Positions 16,286-26,792 of a stretch of 64,000 bases of DNA are shown piece after piece (position 1 is the first letter of the stretch; every line of letters starts with the position of its first letter). This DNA is from Flavobacterium sp. NRK F7 (lineage in GTDB: Bacteria > Bacteroidota > Bacteroidia > Flavobacteriales > Flavobacteriaceae): assembly GCF_024054195.1 (NCBI RefSeq), contig NZ_JAMXLB010000001.1, positions 2,039,624-2,103,623 of the forward strand. Direction: 5' to 3'. A program made the translations under genes and the position numbers. The notes under the pieces were generated by a model. The model had not been told where the DNA came from, ran no database searches, and saw only the letters and a program-made list of their open reading frames with translations.

Positions 16286-19200
16286 ATGTTTAGTAAATTT
16301 ATACAAAGACCCGTTTTTGCAATTGTAATTTCAATTATGATTGTCTTTATGGGAACACTCTCTATCTTAAAATTGCCTACTTCGCAATTTCCAGATATTG
16401 CGCCCACAACGGTTAATATTTTTATTGCTTATCCTGGAGCAAGTGCTGACGTATTAGTAAAATCAACATTAATTACACTTGAAAACTCAATTAATGGAGT
16501 GCAAGGTATGCGTTATATGGCTACAGATGCAACGAGTGCAGGTGAAGCTACCTTGAGAATTATTTTTGAGCCAGGAACAGATCCCAACCAAGCAGTAATT
16601 AGGGTAAAAACAAGGGTAGACCAAGTGATGCCCTTATTACCAGAGTTAGTTCAAAGAGAAGGAGTCGTTATTACGCCTATTCAACCGAGTATGTTGATGT
16701 ATGTCAATTTATATGCTACTGGTAAGAATATGGATGAAAAATTCCTATACAACTATGCGAATGTGAAAATGCTGCCTGAAATTAATCGTATTAAAGGAGT
16801 AGCGAGATCACAAATTTTAGGAAGTAGAACTTATGCGATGCGTATTTGGTTGAATCCAGACCGTATGAGAGCCTATAATGTTTCTACAGATGAAGTAATG
16901 GATGCTTTGGCTGAACAAAGTATTGTAGGACGTCCAGGTCGTATCGGTCAAAGTTCGGGTATACAAGCCCAATCTTTAGAATATGTACTAACTTACAAAG
17001 GAAGGTTTAGTGAGCCAGAACAATATGAAAATGTTATTATTAGAGCCAATGCAGATGGAGAAAGTATTCGTTTAAAAGATATTGGTCGTGCAGAATTAGG
17101 AAGTGAATTTTTTGATATTTATTCCAATTTAGATGGACATCCTTCAGCTTCTATTGTATTAAAACAAAACTATGGAAGTAATGCCAATGATGTAATCGAA
17201 CAAGTAAAAGAAAAATTAGAGGAAATGAAAGAAACTTTTCCTCCAGGTTTGGATTACAAAATTAGTTATGACGTTTCTAAATTCTTAGATGCTTCGATTG
17301 AACAGGTAATTGATACGTTACGAGATGCTTTTATATTAGTAGCACTCGTAGTTTTCATATTCTTAGGGGATTGGCGTTCTACTTTGATTCCTATTTTGGC
17401 GGTACCCGTTTCATTAATTGGGGCCTTTTTTGTGATTCAGTTTTTTGGTATAACCATCAATTTGGTAACACTATTTGCCTTGGTATTAGCAATTGGTATT
17501 GTAGTGGATGATGCTATTGTCGTCGTCGAGGCGGTGCATGCTAAGTTTGAGGAATTCCCACATATTACTCCTTATTTAGCGGTTAAAAAAGTATTAGGTG
17601 AAATTAGTGGTGCTATTATAGCAATTACAGCGGTAATGGTGTCGGTTTTTGTACCTATTTCTTTCATGTCAGGACCAGTTGGAACTTTTTATCGTCAGTT
17701 TTCGATTACAATGGCAAGTTCGATAGTTATTTCCGCTATTATTGCCTTGACATTAACACCTGTTTTATGTGCCATGTTGCTTAAAAATCATCATGGTAAA
17801 GAAAAGAAAAAAAATATTTTAACAAAATCCCTTGATAAGTTTAATAGTGTTTTTGACAAATTAACTGGAAAGTATGTAAAATTGTTAAAATCGATTGTAA
17901 GTAGAAGATGGTTAACATTCTTTGTGTTAATTGCCTTTTGTGCTGGAACATTTTTTGTAAGTAAAATTCTTCCATCTGGATTCATTCCTAGTGAAGACCA
18001 AGGTACTATTTATGCAATTATCCAAACCCCACCGGGTTCAACCTTAGAAACTACCAATCAAGTATCACAAAGACTTCAAAAAATATGCGAACATGTAGAA
18101 GGAGTAGAATCGGTTTCGTCATTAGCGGGTTATGAAATTATGACGGAAGGTCGTGGTTCAAATGCTGGTACTTGTTTGATCAATTTAAAACCATGGTCTG
18201 AAAGAGAGCATAAGGTAACCGAGATTATGGAAGAATTGGAAGAAAAATCGAAAGATTTAGGAGCAAAAATCGAATTTTTTGAACCACCAGCAATTCCAGG
18301 GTTCGGATCATCAGGAGGTTTTTCAATGCGTCTATTAGATAAAAGTACGACAGTAGATTATAAAGATTTTGATGAGATTAATAAGAAATTCATGGAGAAT
18401 TTAGAGAAACGCAAAGAGTTAGCAGGTCTTTTCTCTTTCTTTGCGGCAAATTATCCTCAATATGAATTGGAAATAGACAACCAATTAGCCATGCAAAAAG
18501 GAGTGTCTATTGGTAAAGCAATGGAAAATCTTGACATATTAATTGGTAGTACCTACGAACAAGGCTTCATTCGTTTTGAGCGTTTCTTCAAAGTATATGT
18601 TCAGTCAGACCCTAAATTTAGAAGATTGCCATCAGATATTTTGAATTTGTATATTAAAAATGATCATGGAGAAATGGTGCCTTATTCCGCTTTTATGAAA
18701 TTGAAAAAGACCCAAGGACCAAATGAGATTACCCGTTTTAATATGTACAACTCAGCTGCCATTCAAGGATTACCTGCAAAAGGGTATACCACTGCTGAAG
18801 CCATTGATGCAGTTAGGGAAGTTGCCAAAGAAACGTTACCAAAAGGATACGATATCGCTTGGGAAGGACTTTCATATGATGAAGCTAGTAGAGGAAATGA
18901 GTCTATTTATATTTTCTTAATTGTATTAGTATTTGTGTATTTTGTTTTATCTGCGCAATATGAAAGTTTTATTATTCCTTTATCGGTAGTATTCTCGTTG
19001 CCTGTGGGTGTTTTTGGTACGTTCTTTTTATTAGAATTAATGGGTCTTCAAAACGATATTTATGCTCAAATTGGGTTGATTATGTTAGTAGGATTACTGG
19101 GTAAGAATGCTGTGTTAATTGTAGAGTTTGCGGTTCAAAAGCATCATGAAGGGCTTTCGATTTTAGAAGCAGCAATTGAAGGAGCAAAAGTGCGTTTTAG

Positions 19201-19480
19201 ACCTATCTTAATGACCTCATTTGCTTTTATTGCAGGTTTAATTCCTTTAATGTTGGCTTCAGGTGCTGGTGCCATTGGAAATAGAACATTAGGATCAGCT
19301 GCTTTAGGCGGAATGCTTTTTGGAACCATATTTGGAGTCATTATTGTACCAGGATTGTACTTTATTTTTGGGTCATTGGCTAGCGGAAGAAAATTAATAG
19401 ATGTAGAAGAGGATAGTTCATTAAGTGAAGATTTTGTGCATCAATTGGATCGTTTTCCAGAAGAAGAGGAGGAAGAATAA
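16286..19480 (+). CDS. RND multidrug efflux permease (HAE1, AcrB/MexF type)
   Basis: This is a 1064-residue inner-membrane proton antiporter. It is full length, with 12 expected membrane segments and two large periplasmic loops. Markers are FIQRPVFAIVISIMIV at the N-terminus, ALVLAIGIVVDDAIVVVEAV (TM4 with the paired Asp), MLVGLLGKNAVLIVEFA (TM10 with Lys) and RFRPILMTSFAFI. The acidic C-terminal tail (EEEEEE) is unusual but not disruptive. Drug specificity cannot be read from the sequence. Confidence 0.95.
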   Translation: MFSKFIQRPVFAIVISIMIVFMGTLSILKLPTSQFPDIAPTTVNIFIAYPGASADVLVKSTLITLENSINGVQGMRYMATDATSAGEATLRIIFEPGTDPNQAVIRVKTRVDQVMPLLPELVQREGVVITPIQPSMLMYVNLYATGKNMDEKFLYNYANVKMLPEINRIKGVARSQILGSRTYAMRIWLNPDRMRAYNVSTDEVMDALAEQSIVGRPGRIGQSSGIQAQSLEYVLTYKGRFSEPEQYENVIIRANADGESIRLKDIGRAELGSEFFDIYSNLDGHPSASIVLKQNYGSNANDVIEQVKEKLEEMKETFPPGLDYKISYDVSKFLDASIEQVIDTLRDAFILVALVVFIFLGDWRSTLIPILAVPVSLIGAFFVIQFFGITINLVTLFALVLAIGIVVDDAIVVVEAVHAKFEEFPHITPYLAVKKVLGEISGAIIAITAVMVSVFVPISFMSGPVGTFYRQFSITMASSIVISAIIALTLTPVLCAMLLKNHHGKEKKKNILTKSLDKFNSVFDKLTGKYVKLLKSIVSRRWLTFFVLIAFCAGTFFVSKILPSGFIPSEDQGTIYAIIQTPPGSTLETTNQVSQRLQKICEHVEGVESVSSLAGYEIMTEGRGSNAGTCLINLKPWSEREHKVTEIMEELEEKSKDLGAKIEFFEPPAIPGFGSSGGFSMRLLDKSTTVDYKDFDEINKKFMENLEKRKELAGLFSFFAANYPQYELEIDNQLAMQKGVSIGKAMENLDILIGSTYEQGFIRFERFFKVYVQSDPKFRRLPSDILNLYIKNDHGEMVPYSAFMKLKKTQGPNEITRFNMYNSAAIQGLPAKGYTTAEAIDAVREVAKETLPKGYDIAWEGLSYDEASRGNESIYIFLIVLVFVYFVLSAQYESFIIPLSVVFSLPVGVFGTFFLLELMGLQNDIYAQIGLIMLVGLLGKNAVLIVEFAVQKHHEGLSILEAAIEGAKVRFRPILMTSFAFIAGLIPLMLASGAGAIGNRTLGSAALGGMLFGTIFGVIIVPGLYFIFGSLASGRKLIDVEEDSSLSEDFVHQLDRFPEEEEEE

Positions 19481-19481
19481 A

Positions 19482-20936
19482 ATGAATTTAAAATTGAAAA
19501 ATATGCTTCGTATAAAGTATTATATACCTGTTACAGCTATCTTAATTTTATTAAGTTTAGCAGGCTGTAAAACAAGTAATTTGGCTCAAAAGGAAGCCAA
19601 TACCACGGTTCCAGAAAGTTATTCAACCAGCAAGGATACCATTAATTCTGGAATTATGAATTGGAAAGATTATTTTGTTGATGCTCATTTAAATACATTG
19701 ATTGAGACCGCCTTACAAAATAATCAGGAATTGAATATCACTTTACAAGAAATCGAAATTTCTAAAAATGAAATTAGAGCACGTAAAGGGGAATATCTTC
19801 CTTTTATTGGACTAAGAGGTGGAGCAGGTGTAGAAAAAGTAGGACGATACACGAGTCAAGGTGCTAATGATGCCAATACAGAAATTAAACCAGGAGTAGA
19901 AACTCCAGAACCCTTACAAGATTATATGGTTGGAGCTTATGCTACTTGGGAAATTGATATTTGGAATAAATTGCACAATGCTAAAAAATCGGCGATTAGT
20001 AACTATTTAGCTACTGTAGAAGGTAAGAATTTCATGGTAACTAATTTAATTTCTGAAATAGCGAATTCGTACTATGAGTTGCTGGCTTTGGATAACCAAC
20101 TAGTTATTGTGAGAAACAATATTGAAATTCAAGAAAATGCACTTAAAATTGTTAAGTTGCAGAAAGAATCAGCTCGTGCTACAGAATTGGCAGTAAAACG
20201 TTTTGAAGCCCAAGTTTTTGATACAAAAGGTTTGGAATTTGAAATTCAACAAAAGATAATTGAAACTGAAAATAGAATTAATTTCTTAGTAGGACGTTTT
20301 CCACAGAAAGTAGACAGAAGTACAGATACTTTTATAGAGATGGTTCCTAATGTAATACACTCTGGGATTCCTTCTCAATTGTTAGAAAATAGACCAGATG
20401 TAAAACAAGCTGAATTAGAATTAGCTGCAGCAAAGTTAGATATTAAAGTAGCTAAAGCAAGATTTTATCCTTCGTTAGGTATTTCAGCAGGTATTGGTTT
20501 AAGAGCTTTTGATTCAAAGTATTTATTTACAACTCCTGAATCTTTGTTGTACTCTATAGCGGGAGATTTAGTAGCTCCATTAATCAATAGAAATGCTATT
20601 AAAGCAACTTATAATACTGCCAATGCGAAACAGATTCAAGCCGTTTATAATTATGAAAAAACTATTTTAAATGCTTATGTTGAAGTGGCTAATCAATTAG
20701 CTAAAATTGAAAATATGAAAAATATTTATGAGTTAAAGTCAAAACAAGTAGATGCTTTAAATCAATCGGTTACTATTTCCAATGATTTATTCCGTTCAGC
20801 TAGAGCTGATTATATGGAAGTGCTTTTGACTCAAAGAGATGCTTTAGAATCGAAATTTGACTTGGTAGAAGCCAAAATGCAACAAATGAATGCAATGGTA
20901 AGCATTTATCATGCACTTGGTGGCGGTTGGAAATAG
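19482..20936 (+). CDS. TolC/OprM-type outer membrane efflux lipoprotein
   Basis: This is a 484-residue protein with a lipobox (LAGC) near residue 27. It has the repeated helical pattern of OMF proteins, including ENRPDVKQAELELAAAKLDI and AKARFYPSLGISAGIG. I chose the ATG at 19482, 1 bp after the pump stop and preceded by AGGAGGAAG. The longer form from 19425 would lie inside the pump gene. It completes a three-part efflux system with the two upstream genes. Confidence 0.93.
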   Translation: MNLKLKNMLRIKYYIPVTAILILLSLAGCKTSNLAQKEANTTVPESYSTSKDTINSGIMNWKDYFVDAHLNTLIETALQNNQELNITLQEIEISKNEIRARKGEYLPFIGLRGGAGVEKVGRYTSQGANDANTEIKPGVETPEPLQDYMVGAYATWEIDIWNKLHNAKKSAISNYLATVEGKNFMVTNLISEIANSYYELLALDNQLVIVRNNIEIQENALKIVKLQKESARATELAVKRFEAQVFDTKGLEFEIQQKIIETENRINFLVGRFPQKVDRSTDTFIEMVPNVIHSGIPSQLLENRPDVKQAELELAAAKLDIKVAKARFYPSLGISAGIGLRAFDSKYLFTTPESLLYSIAGDLVAPLINRNAIKATYNTANAKQIQAVYNYEKTILNAYVEVANQLAKIENMKNIYELKSKQVDALNQSVTISNDLFRSARADYMEVLLTQRDALESKFDLVEAKMQQMNAMVSIYHALGGGWK

Positions 20937-20964
20937 ATTTTATAGTTGTTAATTTTTTTTAGGG

Positions 20965-21000
20965 AATGTCCCAAGCAGTAAAAATGTTTGGGACATTTTT
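20965..21000 (+). terminator. intrinsic terminator of the efflux operon
   Basis: An AATGTCCCAA / TTGGGACATT stem (near perfect) with a 13-base loop, followed by TTT, lies 29 bp after the efflux operon. Confidence 0.85.
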
Positions 21001-21161
21001 ATTGTTCTATTTTATTTTGCTTAAAATGTAATCACAGATTGTAGCAACTACGTTAAAATTATAATAATTTTTTGTAGGTATTTTTTTAAAAGCTATTTTT
21101 GATATTCTAAACGTTATTAACTCTTTGAAAATTAATTTTTTAAATTAATTTTCTTAATCTT

Positions 21162-23807
21162 ATGCAATTTAAAACTAAAACATATTATCCCTTATTATTT
21201 CTATATTTACTATTTACAGTAAGTAGTAGAATAGAAGCTCAAAATGAAACTAATAATTGGTTTTTTGGTGGAAATTCCGGAATACACTTTAATGAAGATA
21301 TTGTTTCTTCTATAAGTGGAAATATGGATACTCCTGCAGGTTGTTCTAGTATTTCAGATGATAATGGAGATTTACTTTTCTACACTAATGGAAATACAAT
21401 TTGGAATAAAAACCATCAGATTATGGATAATGGCGAAGGTTTATATGGTGAAGTTGATAATGTTCAAACTTCTATTATTATTCCAAAACCAGATGACCCC
21501 ACAACCTATTATGTTTTCGTAACTAAAGAAACGAATAGTTATGTACCAATTATAATTAACAGCGGTGTTTTTTATTCTGAAATAAAAATTACTCCTCAAA
21601 ATCCTTTAGGAATTGTTACCGTTAAGAATGAACGAATAACAGTAAATGCAACTGCTAGATTGGCAGCTATTTATCATTATGAAAGTAATTCATATAGGCT
21701 TATTTGCTTAACTAAGTCTAATCAACTTGACTTCAAAATTTTTACAATTACTAACCAAGGGCTTCAATTTACTCCTGTTATTTTGAATTTAACTGAAAAT
21801 ATTGGATCTTTTGGCGCTATGAAAATTTCACCAAACGGAAAATTTTTAGCAGTAGCAGATAATTTAGACATGTATATTTACATATATGAGTTTGATGTTA
21901 CAACTTTAACTTGTACGCCTTATCTTACTTTATCTACATTTCCTAAATTTGGACTTGGTGTAAGTCCTTATGGAATAGAATTTTCTCAAGATTCTAATAA
22001 TTTTTACTATGCAGGAGATAATTATGTAGTGCAATATCAGTTTACCTCAAGAGATAGTATGGAAATTGTTGATGCCTATATAATGAATTGTCCAAAGGCT
22101 AGATCGTTACAGTTAGGAAGAAATGGTAAAATATATGTTGCTAGCGAAAATAATCCATTTTTAAGTGTTATTCATGAACCAGAAAAATATGGTGAAGCTT
22201 GTAACTTTGAAAGCAATGCGGTAAGTGTTAGCCCTACTATTTCCAAAAAAGGATTACCAATTTTTGTTTCTTCCTTTTTAAGAAATAGAATCGTTATCCC
22301 AGATGATTGTATATCAAAATCCTTTCATTTTAAATTAGATGCGTATGGTCCTATTACCAGTGTAAATTGGGATTTTGGTGACAATTCAACTTCAACAGAA
22401 TTAGAACCCATTCATAATTACAGTCAGCCAGGAATATATCAAGTAAAAGCAGTCGTTGTATTAAATAATAAGACAATTCCTCTGTTTAAAGAACTAGAAG
22501 TATTCCCTTTACCGAGCTTGCCAGAGAACACTATTTTAACGCAATGCAATGATGATGCTTTTTCATTTTTTAATTTAGAAAATATTAAAGATTATTTAAG
22601 TTTTTCAAATTCTAATTTTGTCTTTCAGTTTTATAATACTGAAGATGATGCCAATAATGATTTAAATCCAATTCCTAATCATCAAAATTATATAAACACA
22701 AGCAATCCGCAAGAAATTTTCGCAAAAATTATTAGTGATAAAGGATGTTCTATTATCACTAGTTTTTTTATTGAAAATAGGCAATCCCAATCTCCAAATG
22801 TAGAAAGTATTTACACTTGTGAAGATTCAGATAATGTAATAGGGGATTTATTTGGTAGATTTAATTTGGTTTCAAAAAAAGAGGATTTAATAAATGAACT
22901 TGGTATTCCTTCTACTTATCGTATCAATTTTTATAGAAGTCAACTGGATGCGCTAACAAAATTAAATGTACTTGATAGATACCCCGTTTTACCTTCCATG
23001 ACAATTTGGGTTCGAATAGAAGACGAGAGTTTTAATTGTTATGGAATAATTTCTTTTCAAGCAGTTGTGAATGACCCCATTGAATTTGATTTGGAAACCT
23101 TTTACACTATTTGTGAAAACACTGATACACCTCTAATCATTGATGGTGGTGGAAATAATAGTACTTGGGAATGGAAAAAAACTACAGGAGAGATTCTTTC
23201 AACAAGTAGATTTTTCGAATTGAATCAAATAGGAAATTACATTTTAAGTGTTTCCCGCTTTGAAAATGGATTGGTTTGTAACCAAGATAAACGTTTTACG
23301 GTTTTAAAAGCTGTAATTCCACAATATCAATCTATTAATGCTGAAAACGGACAATTATCTGTAGTAATGCAAGGGCAAGAAAATTATATGTACTCCCTAA
23401 ATGGGGTTGATTATTATGGAAATGGTAATACTTACACCTTTACCAACTTGGAACCCAGTGTATACTATTTGTTTGTGAAAGATAAAAATGGATGTGAAAA
23501 TAGGATTCTTTCAGATATAATATTACTTAATTATCCTCCTTTTTTCACCCCTAATAATGACGGTGTAAATGATAAATGGCGAATTGATGGTCCTCTTGCA
23601 TTGCAATATTCAAGTGCCAATGTGACTATTTATGATCGATATGGGAAATTAATTTATACTTTCGATTCGATGAGTTCACAAGCAGGTTGGGATGGATTAT
23701 ATAATAATTTACCTTTACCCGCATCCGATTATTGGTACCAACTTATTTTAACTTCCTTCAATGGAGAAACATCACAAAAAAGAGGTCATTTCAGTTTAAA
23801 GCGATAA
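21162..23807 (+). CDS. T9SS type B secreted protein with PKD domain
   Basis: This is an 881-residue protein with a signal peptide (residues 1-26). An N-terminal half with beta-propeller-like repeats (for example SPNGKFLAVADN near 225) is followed by a PKD-type segment near residue 400 (VNWDFGDNSTSTE). A type B sorting domain closes it: FFTPNNDGVNDKWRI near 798, YDRYGKLIYTFD, GWDGLYNNLPLPASDYWY and the basic end GHFSLKR. Type B proteins leave by the type IX system and are often linked with PorP/SprF-like partners; none is next to this gene. Confidence 0.92.
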   Translation: MQFKTKTYYPLLFLYLLFTVSSRIEAQNETNNWFFGGNSGIHFNEDIVSSISGNMDTPAGCSSISDDNGDLLFYTNGNTIWNKNHQIMDNGEGLYGEVDNVQTSIIIPKPDDPTTYYVFVTKETNSYVPIIINSGVFYSEIKITPQNPLGIVTVKNERITVNATARLAAIYHYESNSYRLICLTKSNQLDFKIFTITNQGLQFTPVILNLTENIGSFGAMKISPNGKFLAVADNLDMYIYIYEFDVTTLTCTPYLTLSTFPKFGLGVSPYGIEFSQDSNNFYYAGDNYVVQYQFTSRDSMEIVDAYIMNCPKARSLQLGRNGKIYVASENNPFLSVIHEPEKYGEACNFESNAVSVSPTISKKGLPIFVSSFLRNRIVIPDDCISKSFHFKLDAYGPITSVNWDFGDNSTSTELEPIHNYSQPGIYQVKAVVVLNNKTIPLFKELEVFPLPSLPENTILTQCNDDAFSFFNLENIKDYLSFSNSNFVFQFYNTEDDANNDLNPIPNHQNYINTSNPQEIFAKIISDKGCSIITSFFIENRQSQSPNVESIYTCEDSDNVIGDLFGRFNLVSKKEDLINELGIPSTYRINFYRSQLDALTKLNVLDRYPVLPSMTIWVRIEDESFNCYGIISFQAVVNDPIEFDLETFYTICENTDTPLIIDGGGNNSTWEWKKTTGEILSTSRFFELNQIGNYILSVSRFENGLVCNQDKRFTVLKAVIPQYQSINAENGQLSVVMQGQENYMYSLNGVDYYGNGNTYTFTNLEPSVYYLFVKDKNGCENRILSDIILLNYPPFFTPNNDGVNDKWRIDGPLALQYSSANVTIYDRYGKLIYTFDSMSSQAGWDGLYNNLPLPASDYWYQLILTSFNGETSQKRGHFSLKR

Positions 23808-23849
23808 TGAATTATATTCTATAACAGTTTTAATTTCTATTTTTTATTA

Positions 23850-23857
23850 TATATTTG
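23850..23857 (+). promoter_or_regulatory. promoter -7 box of the dioxygenase gene
   Basis: TATATTTG matches TAnnTTTG. The ATG at 23921 follows, with AGGAGG at 23908-23913. Confidence 0.65.
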
Positions 23858-23920
23858 TATATACAAATGTTTGTTTTGAATCGAATTAATTTTATTAAAA
23901 TAATTACAGGAGGAATCATT

Positions 23921-24754
23921 ATGTCTAATGTCAATTCGTTTTATAATTGGTCCAGCTCTTTATTGGAAATAGATCAGAAAATGCCTGTTTTATTTATAGG
24001 TCATGGTTCCCCTATGAATGCAATTGAAGATAATGAGTTTTCAAAGCGTTGGCAGCAAATGGGACAAGAAATACCAAAACCGAAAGCAGTAATAGTGGTT
24101 TCTGCTCATTGGTTAACCCAAGGAACAGCTATCACCGCCATGTCTCAGCCTAAAACAATTCACGATTTTGGAGGTTTTCCACAAGCTTTGTTCGATGTAC
24201 AATATCCCGCACCAGGAGATCCCAATTTGGCAAATGAAATTCAAAAAATGGTTACCAATCCATCCTTAGTTTTAGATCATGAATGGGGTTTGGATCATGG
24301 AACTTGGTCTGTAGTGAAACACATGTATCCCAATGCTGATATTCCTATTTTACAACTTAGTATCGATTATCATAAACCAGCCATGTATCATTACGAATTG
24401 GCAAAGCAATTATTGTCTTTACGAAAAAAAGGAGTATTAATTATAGGTAGTGGAAATATGGTTCACAACTTGCGAATGGTAGCTTGGAACAAATTAAATG
24501 AGCCAGAATACGGTTATGATTGGGCTTTGGAAATGAATACCATTTTTAAACAAAAAATTAGTATGGGAAATCATTTGGACTTAATTGCTTACAATAAACT
24601 TAATAAATCAGCTAGTTTAGCTATTCCAACTCCAGATCATTATTATCCATTATTGTATATTTTAGCTTTACAAACAAATACTGATGAGGTAGTTTTTTTT
24701 AATGATAAAGCCGTAGGTGGTTCTTTAACCATGACTTCGGTAAAAATTGGTTAA
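23921..24754 (+). CDS. class III extradiol dioxygenase (4,5-DOPA dioxygenase type)
   Basis: This is a 277-residue cytoplasmic protein. Metal-ligand His lie in LFIGHGSPMNAI (near residue 28) and VVVSAHWLTQG (near 69), and the active-site His lies in WGLDHGTWSVVKHMYP (near 128). Length and motifs fit the YgiD/DODA family, which cleaves catechol rings. The start at 23921 has a near-perfect AGGAGG site 7 bp away, rare in this organism; an in-frame TTG at 23855 lies in the promoter box. Confidence 0.92.
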   Translation: MSNVNSFYNWSSSLLEIDQKMPVLFIGHGSPMNAIEDNEFSKRWQQMGQEIPKPKAVIVVSAHWLTQGTAITAMSQPKTIHDFGGFPQALFDVQYPAPGDPNLANEIQKMVTNPSLVLDHEWGLDHGTWSVVKHMYPNADIPILQLSIDYHKPAMYHYELAKQLLSLRKKGVLIIGSGNMVHNLRMVAWNKLNEPEYGYDWALEMNTIFKQKISMGNHLDLIAYNKLNKSASLAIPTPDHYYPLLYILALQTNTDEVVFFNDKAVGGSLTMTSVKIG

Positions 24755-24771
24755 GTAACTTTTGTTATAAA

Positions 24772-25155
24772 TTATTGTTGCGTACCAATAGCCCAATAAT
24801 TTCCTGCAAAATCATAAAAAGAACCTCTTAAATCTGGATCTCCTTCTTTACGAATAGGGACTTCAATACTTTGACAACCTTGATCTATTGCTTTTTGATA
24901 GGTCTCCATGGCATTTGGAACATACACATGTAACATACTGGTATGTGCTTTATAATTTTCTGTACTGTTGCTAATCATAAGCACACTATCTTCTATTTGC
25001 AATTCAATGTGAGCAATAGTTCCATTTTCATGATCAAAACGTCTTAAAGTGGTAGCGTTAAATACAATTTTTAGCAAATCCACTAATTTTTGCGCCTCAT
25101 CTACAATTAAATAAGGGGATAAAGAATTGTAATTTTCTGGTTTATAGACTTTCAT
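24772..25155 (-). CDS. VOC family protein (glyoxalase/PhnB-like)
   Basis: This is a 127-residue protein with the two beta-alpha-beta-beta-beta units of the vicinal-oxygen-chelate fold: PYLIVDEAQKLVDLLK at about residues 14-29, IAHIELQIEDSVLMIS, then LHVYVPNAMETYQKAI and RGSFYDFAGNYWAIG at the end. His and Glu positions fit the PhnB-like group. The substrate is unknown. It lies 30 bp downstream of the serine hydrolase gene on the same strand. Confidence 0.85.
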   Translation of the reverse strand: MKVYKPENYNSLSPYLIVDEAQKLVDLLKIVFNATTLRRFDHENGTIAHIELQIEDSVLMISNSTENYKAHTSMLHVYVPNAMETYQKAIDQGCQSIEVPIRKEGDPDLRGSFYDFAGNYWAIGTQQ

Positions 25156-25185
25156 AAAATACTATTTTCTTTTAAAAATATGATT

Positions 25186-26355
25186 TTATTCTTCATCTTC
25201 AATAGTAAATGGATAATCGCCAAATAAACTCGATAAGCGTTTGATTTGGTATACTTTACTTGTGTATTTGTTAGACAACGCGATTAGGGTAACCGTATCT
25301 TTTTTTAAAGTAATATAGGATGTTTTATTTCCGTGCCACCAGCCGTTATGATAAAACATGGTTGTACCATCTTCCCATTCTCTTAATCGAATGCCTAATC
25401 CATAATTGTTAACGCCTTTTCTTTCGTAACTATACCCTTTATAAGCCTTTGATTTAATGTCTTTACTTAAAAAATCATCGGAATACGTGGCCAAATCTAA
25501 TTTTAAAAGGTCTCTTGGCGTAGAATAAATATTTTTATCTCCATAAACACCATCTTGAAAATTACATGGAATTTCTTCCCAAGTACTTTTATAATTTTTG
25601 CCCACACTATCTTCTTGTTTTTTAATTTCGAATACAAATGTATCTTTCATTTGTAACGGTTCAAATAATAAGGTTTTCATCGCTTCAGGAAAGGGAAGTT
25701 GGGTTACTTTTTCCACGATTAAAGCCAAAAGGGCATAGTTGGTATTATTATAACTAAATTTAGTATTTGGTATAAAATCCAAAGCTACTTTTTTAGAAGA
25801 AATTATATTTAGTATATCCTTGTTTGTTAAAGTTTTAGATTTGTCCCAAAGGGTATCATTATCTGTAAAATAAAGATAATTGGGCAAACCACTTCGATGG
25901 GTTAATAAAGAAGTTACCGTAATATCCTTATAAGGAAATTGGGGATAAAAATGGGTTAAGGTAGTTTCTAAAGTTAATTTTTTTGCATCTATTAACCGTA
26001 AAATAAGGGTTGCGGTCATTACTTTACTTATAGAAGCCAAATGAATCGATGAAGAAGCGGTCATTTTTTCTTTTTTATTGTAATTCGAGTAACCCGAATA
26101 TTTTTCAAATAAAATGTGACCATTTTTGGCTACTAGAAAAGAGCCACTAAAGTTGTCGATATTAATATTTTCATCATAAAAATTAGATATTGCTTTCTTT
26201 TTATTTTTGATATAGGATGCGTCTAACGGATTAAATTGAGGTAAAACAAGGGTGTCTTTTTTAATTTCTTTTTTTTCAGAAATAGGTGGAGTAATTTCTT
26301 TTTTACAAGATAAAATGGTAAGAGTTAACAGAAATAAAAAAAGTCTATAATTCAT
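25186..26355 (-). CDS. beta-lactamase-fold serine hydrolase lipoprotein
   Basis: This is a 389-residue protein with a lipobox (TILSC, Cys17). Catalytic motifs are SISKVMTA (SxxK) near residue 108, FSYNNTNYALL (YxN) near 202, and YHNGWWHGN (HxG) near 337. This is the class C/AmpC-like esterase group (PF00144), usually peptidases or esterases rather than true beta-lactamases. It overlaps the PH-domain gene by 11 bp and may be coupled to it. Confidence 0.88.
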   Translation of the reverse strand: MNYRLFLFLLTLTILSCKKEITPPISEKKEIKKDTLVLPQFNPLDASYIKNKKKAISNFYDENINIDNFSGSFLVAKNGHILFEKYSGYSNYNKKEKMTASSSIHLASISKVMTATLILRLIDAKKLTLETTLTHFYPQFPYKDITVTSLLTHRSGLPNYLYFTDNDTLWDKSKTLTNKDILNIISSKKVALDFIPNTKFSYNNTNYALLALIVEKVTQLPFPEAMKTLLFEPLQMKDTFVFEIKKQEDSVGKNYKSTWEEIPCNFQDGVYGDKNIYSTPRDLLKLDLATYSDDFLSKDIKSKAYKGYSYERKGVNNYGLGIRLREWEDGTTMFYHNGWWHGNKTSYITLKKDTVTLIALSNKYTSKVYQIKRLSSLFGDYPFTIEDEE

Positions 26356-26791
26356 TCTTAGTAGGTATAATTTTAATATTTGGATTTGATTTTTGTAGGA
26401 TTTCTAAAAATTCAACTTGATTTTCAGGTGAGATATAAATTTCGTCATAAGTATTATAACTTATAATTAGTCCTTCGTGACTTAATGCTAATTTTAACAT
26501 AACAGGTACCAAAACCCCTTTATGAGGTTTAATATTTTTAATAGTAGCTATTGCAATTTTCTTTTGAAAAGGTCCTGATTTACAATATAAATGTGTTTTG
26601 TCAATACTGTATTCTGTATCAAATAAGATCCAAGCCAAGAAAAATAAGGCAGCTAAATTAATAGAAACTACTATTATGAAAGAAGTTAAATCATTACAAT
26701 AAAAGATTGGAATAGTAGCTAGGATAAGAATAAAAAAAACAAAACCAAAAATGATTTTATTGGCGGTACTAATGCATGATTTATAAATCAT
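26345..26791 (-). CDS. bacterial PH-domain (YyaB-like) membrane protein
   Basis: This is a 148-residue protein with two membrane segments (about residues 12-30 and 38-56). A YyaB-like PH domain (bPH_4) follows, with EYSIDKTHLYCKSGPF, IKNIKPHKGVLVPVM and DEIYISPENQVEFLEIL. Its stop is overlapped by the start of the serine hydrolase gene. It lies 1 bp after the C1 peptidase gene. Function is unknown. Confidence 0.8.
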   Translation of the reverse strand: MIYKSCISTANKIIFGFVFFILILATIPIFYCNDLTSFIIVVSINLAALFFLAWILFDTEYSIDKTHLYCKSGPFQKKIAIATIKNIKPHKGVLVPVMLKLALSHEGLIISYNTYDEIYISPENQVEFLEILQKSNPNIKIIPTKNEL

Positions 26792-26792
26792 T

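Noticed and set aside
25186..26355. Beta-lactamase resistance gene
   Set aside because: SxxK, YxN and HxG are present, but the class C-like lipoprotein group is mostly esterases and peptidases; nothing shows antibiotic hydrolysis.
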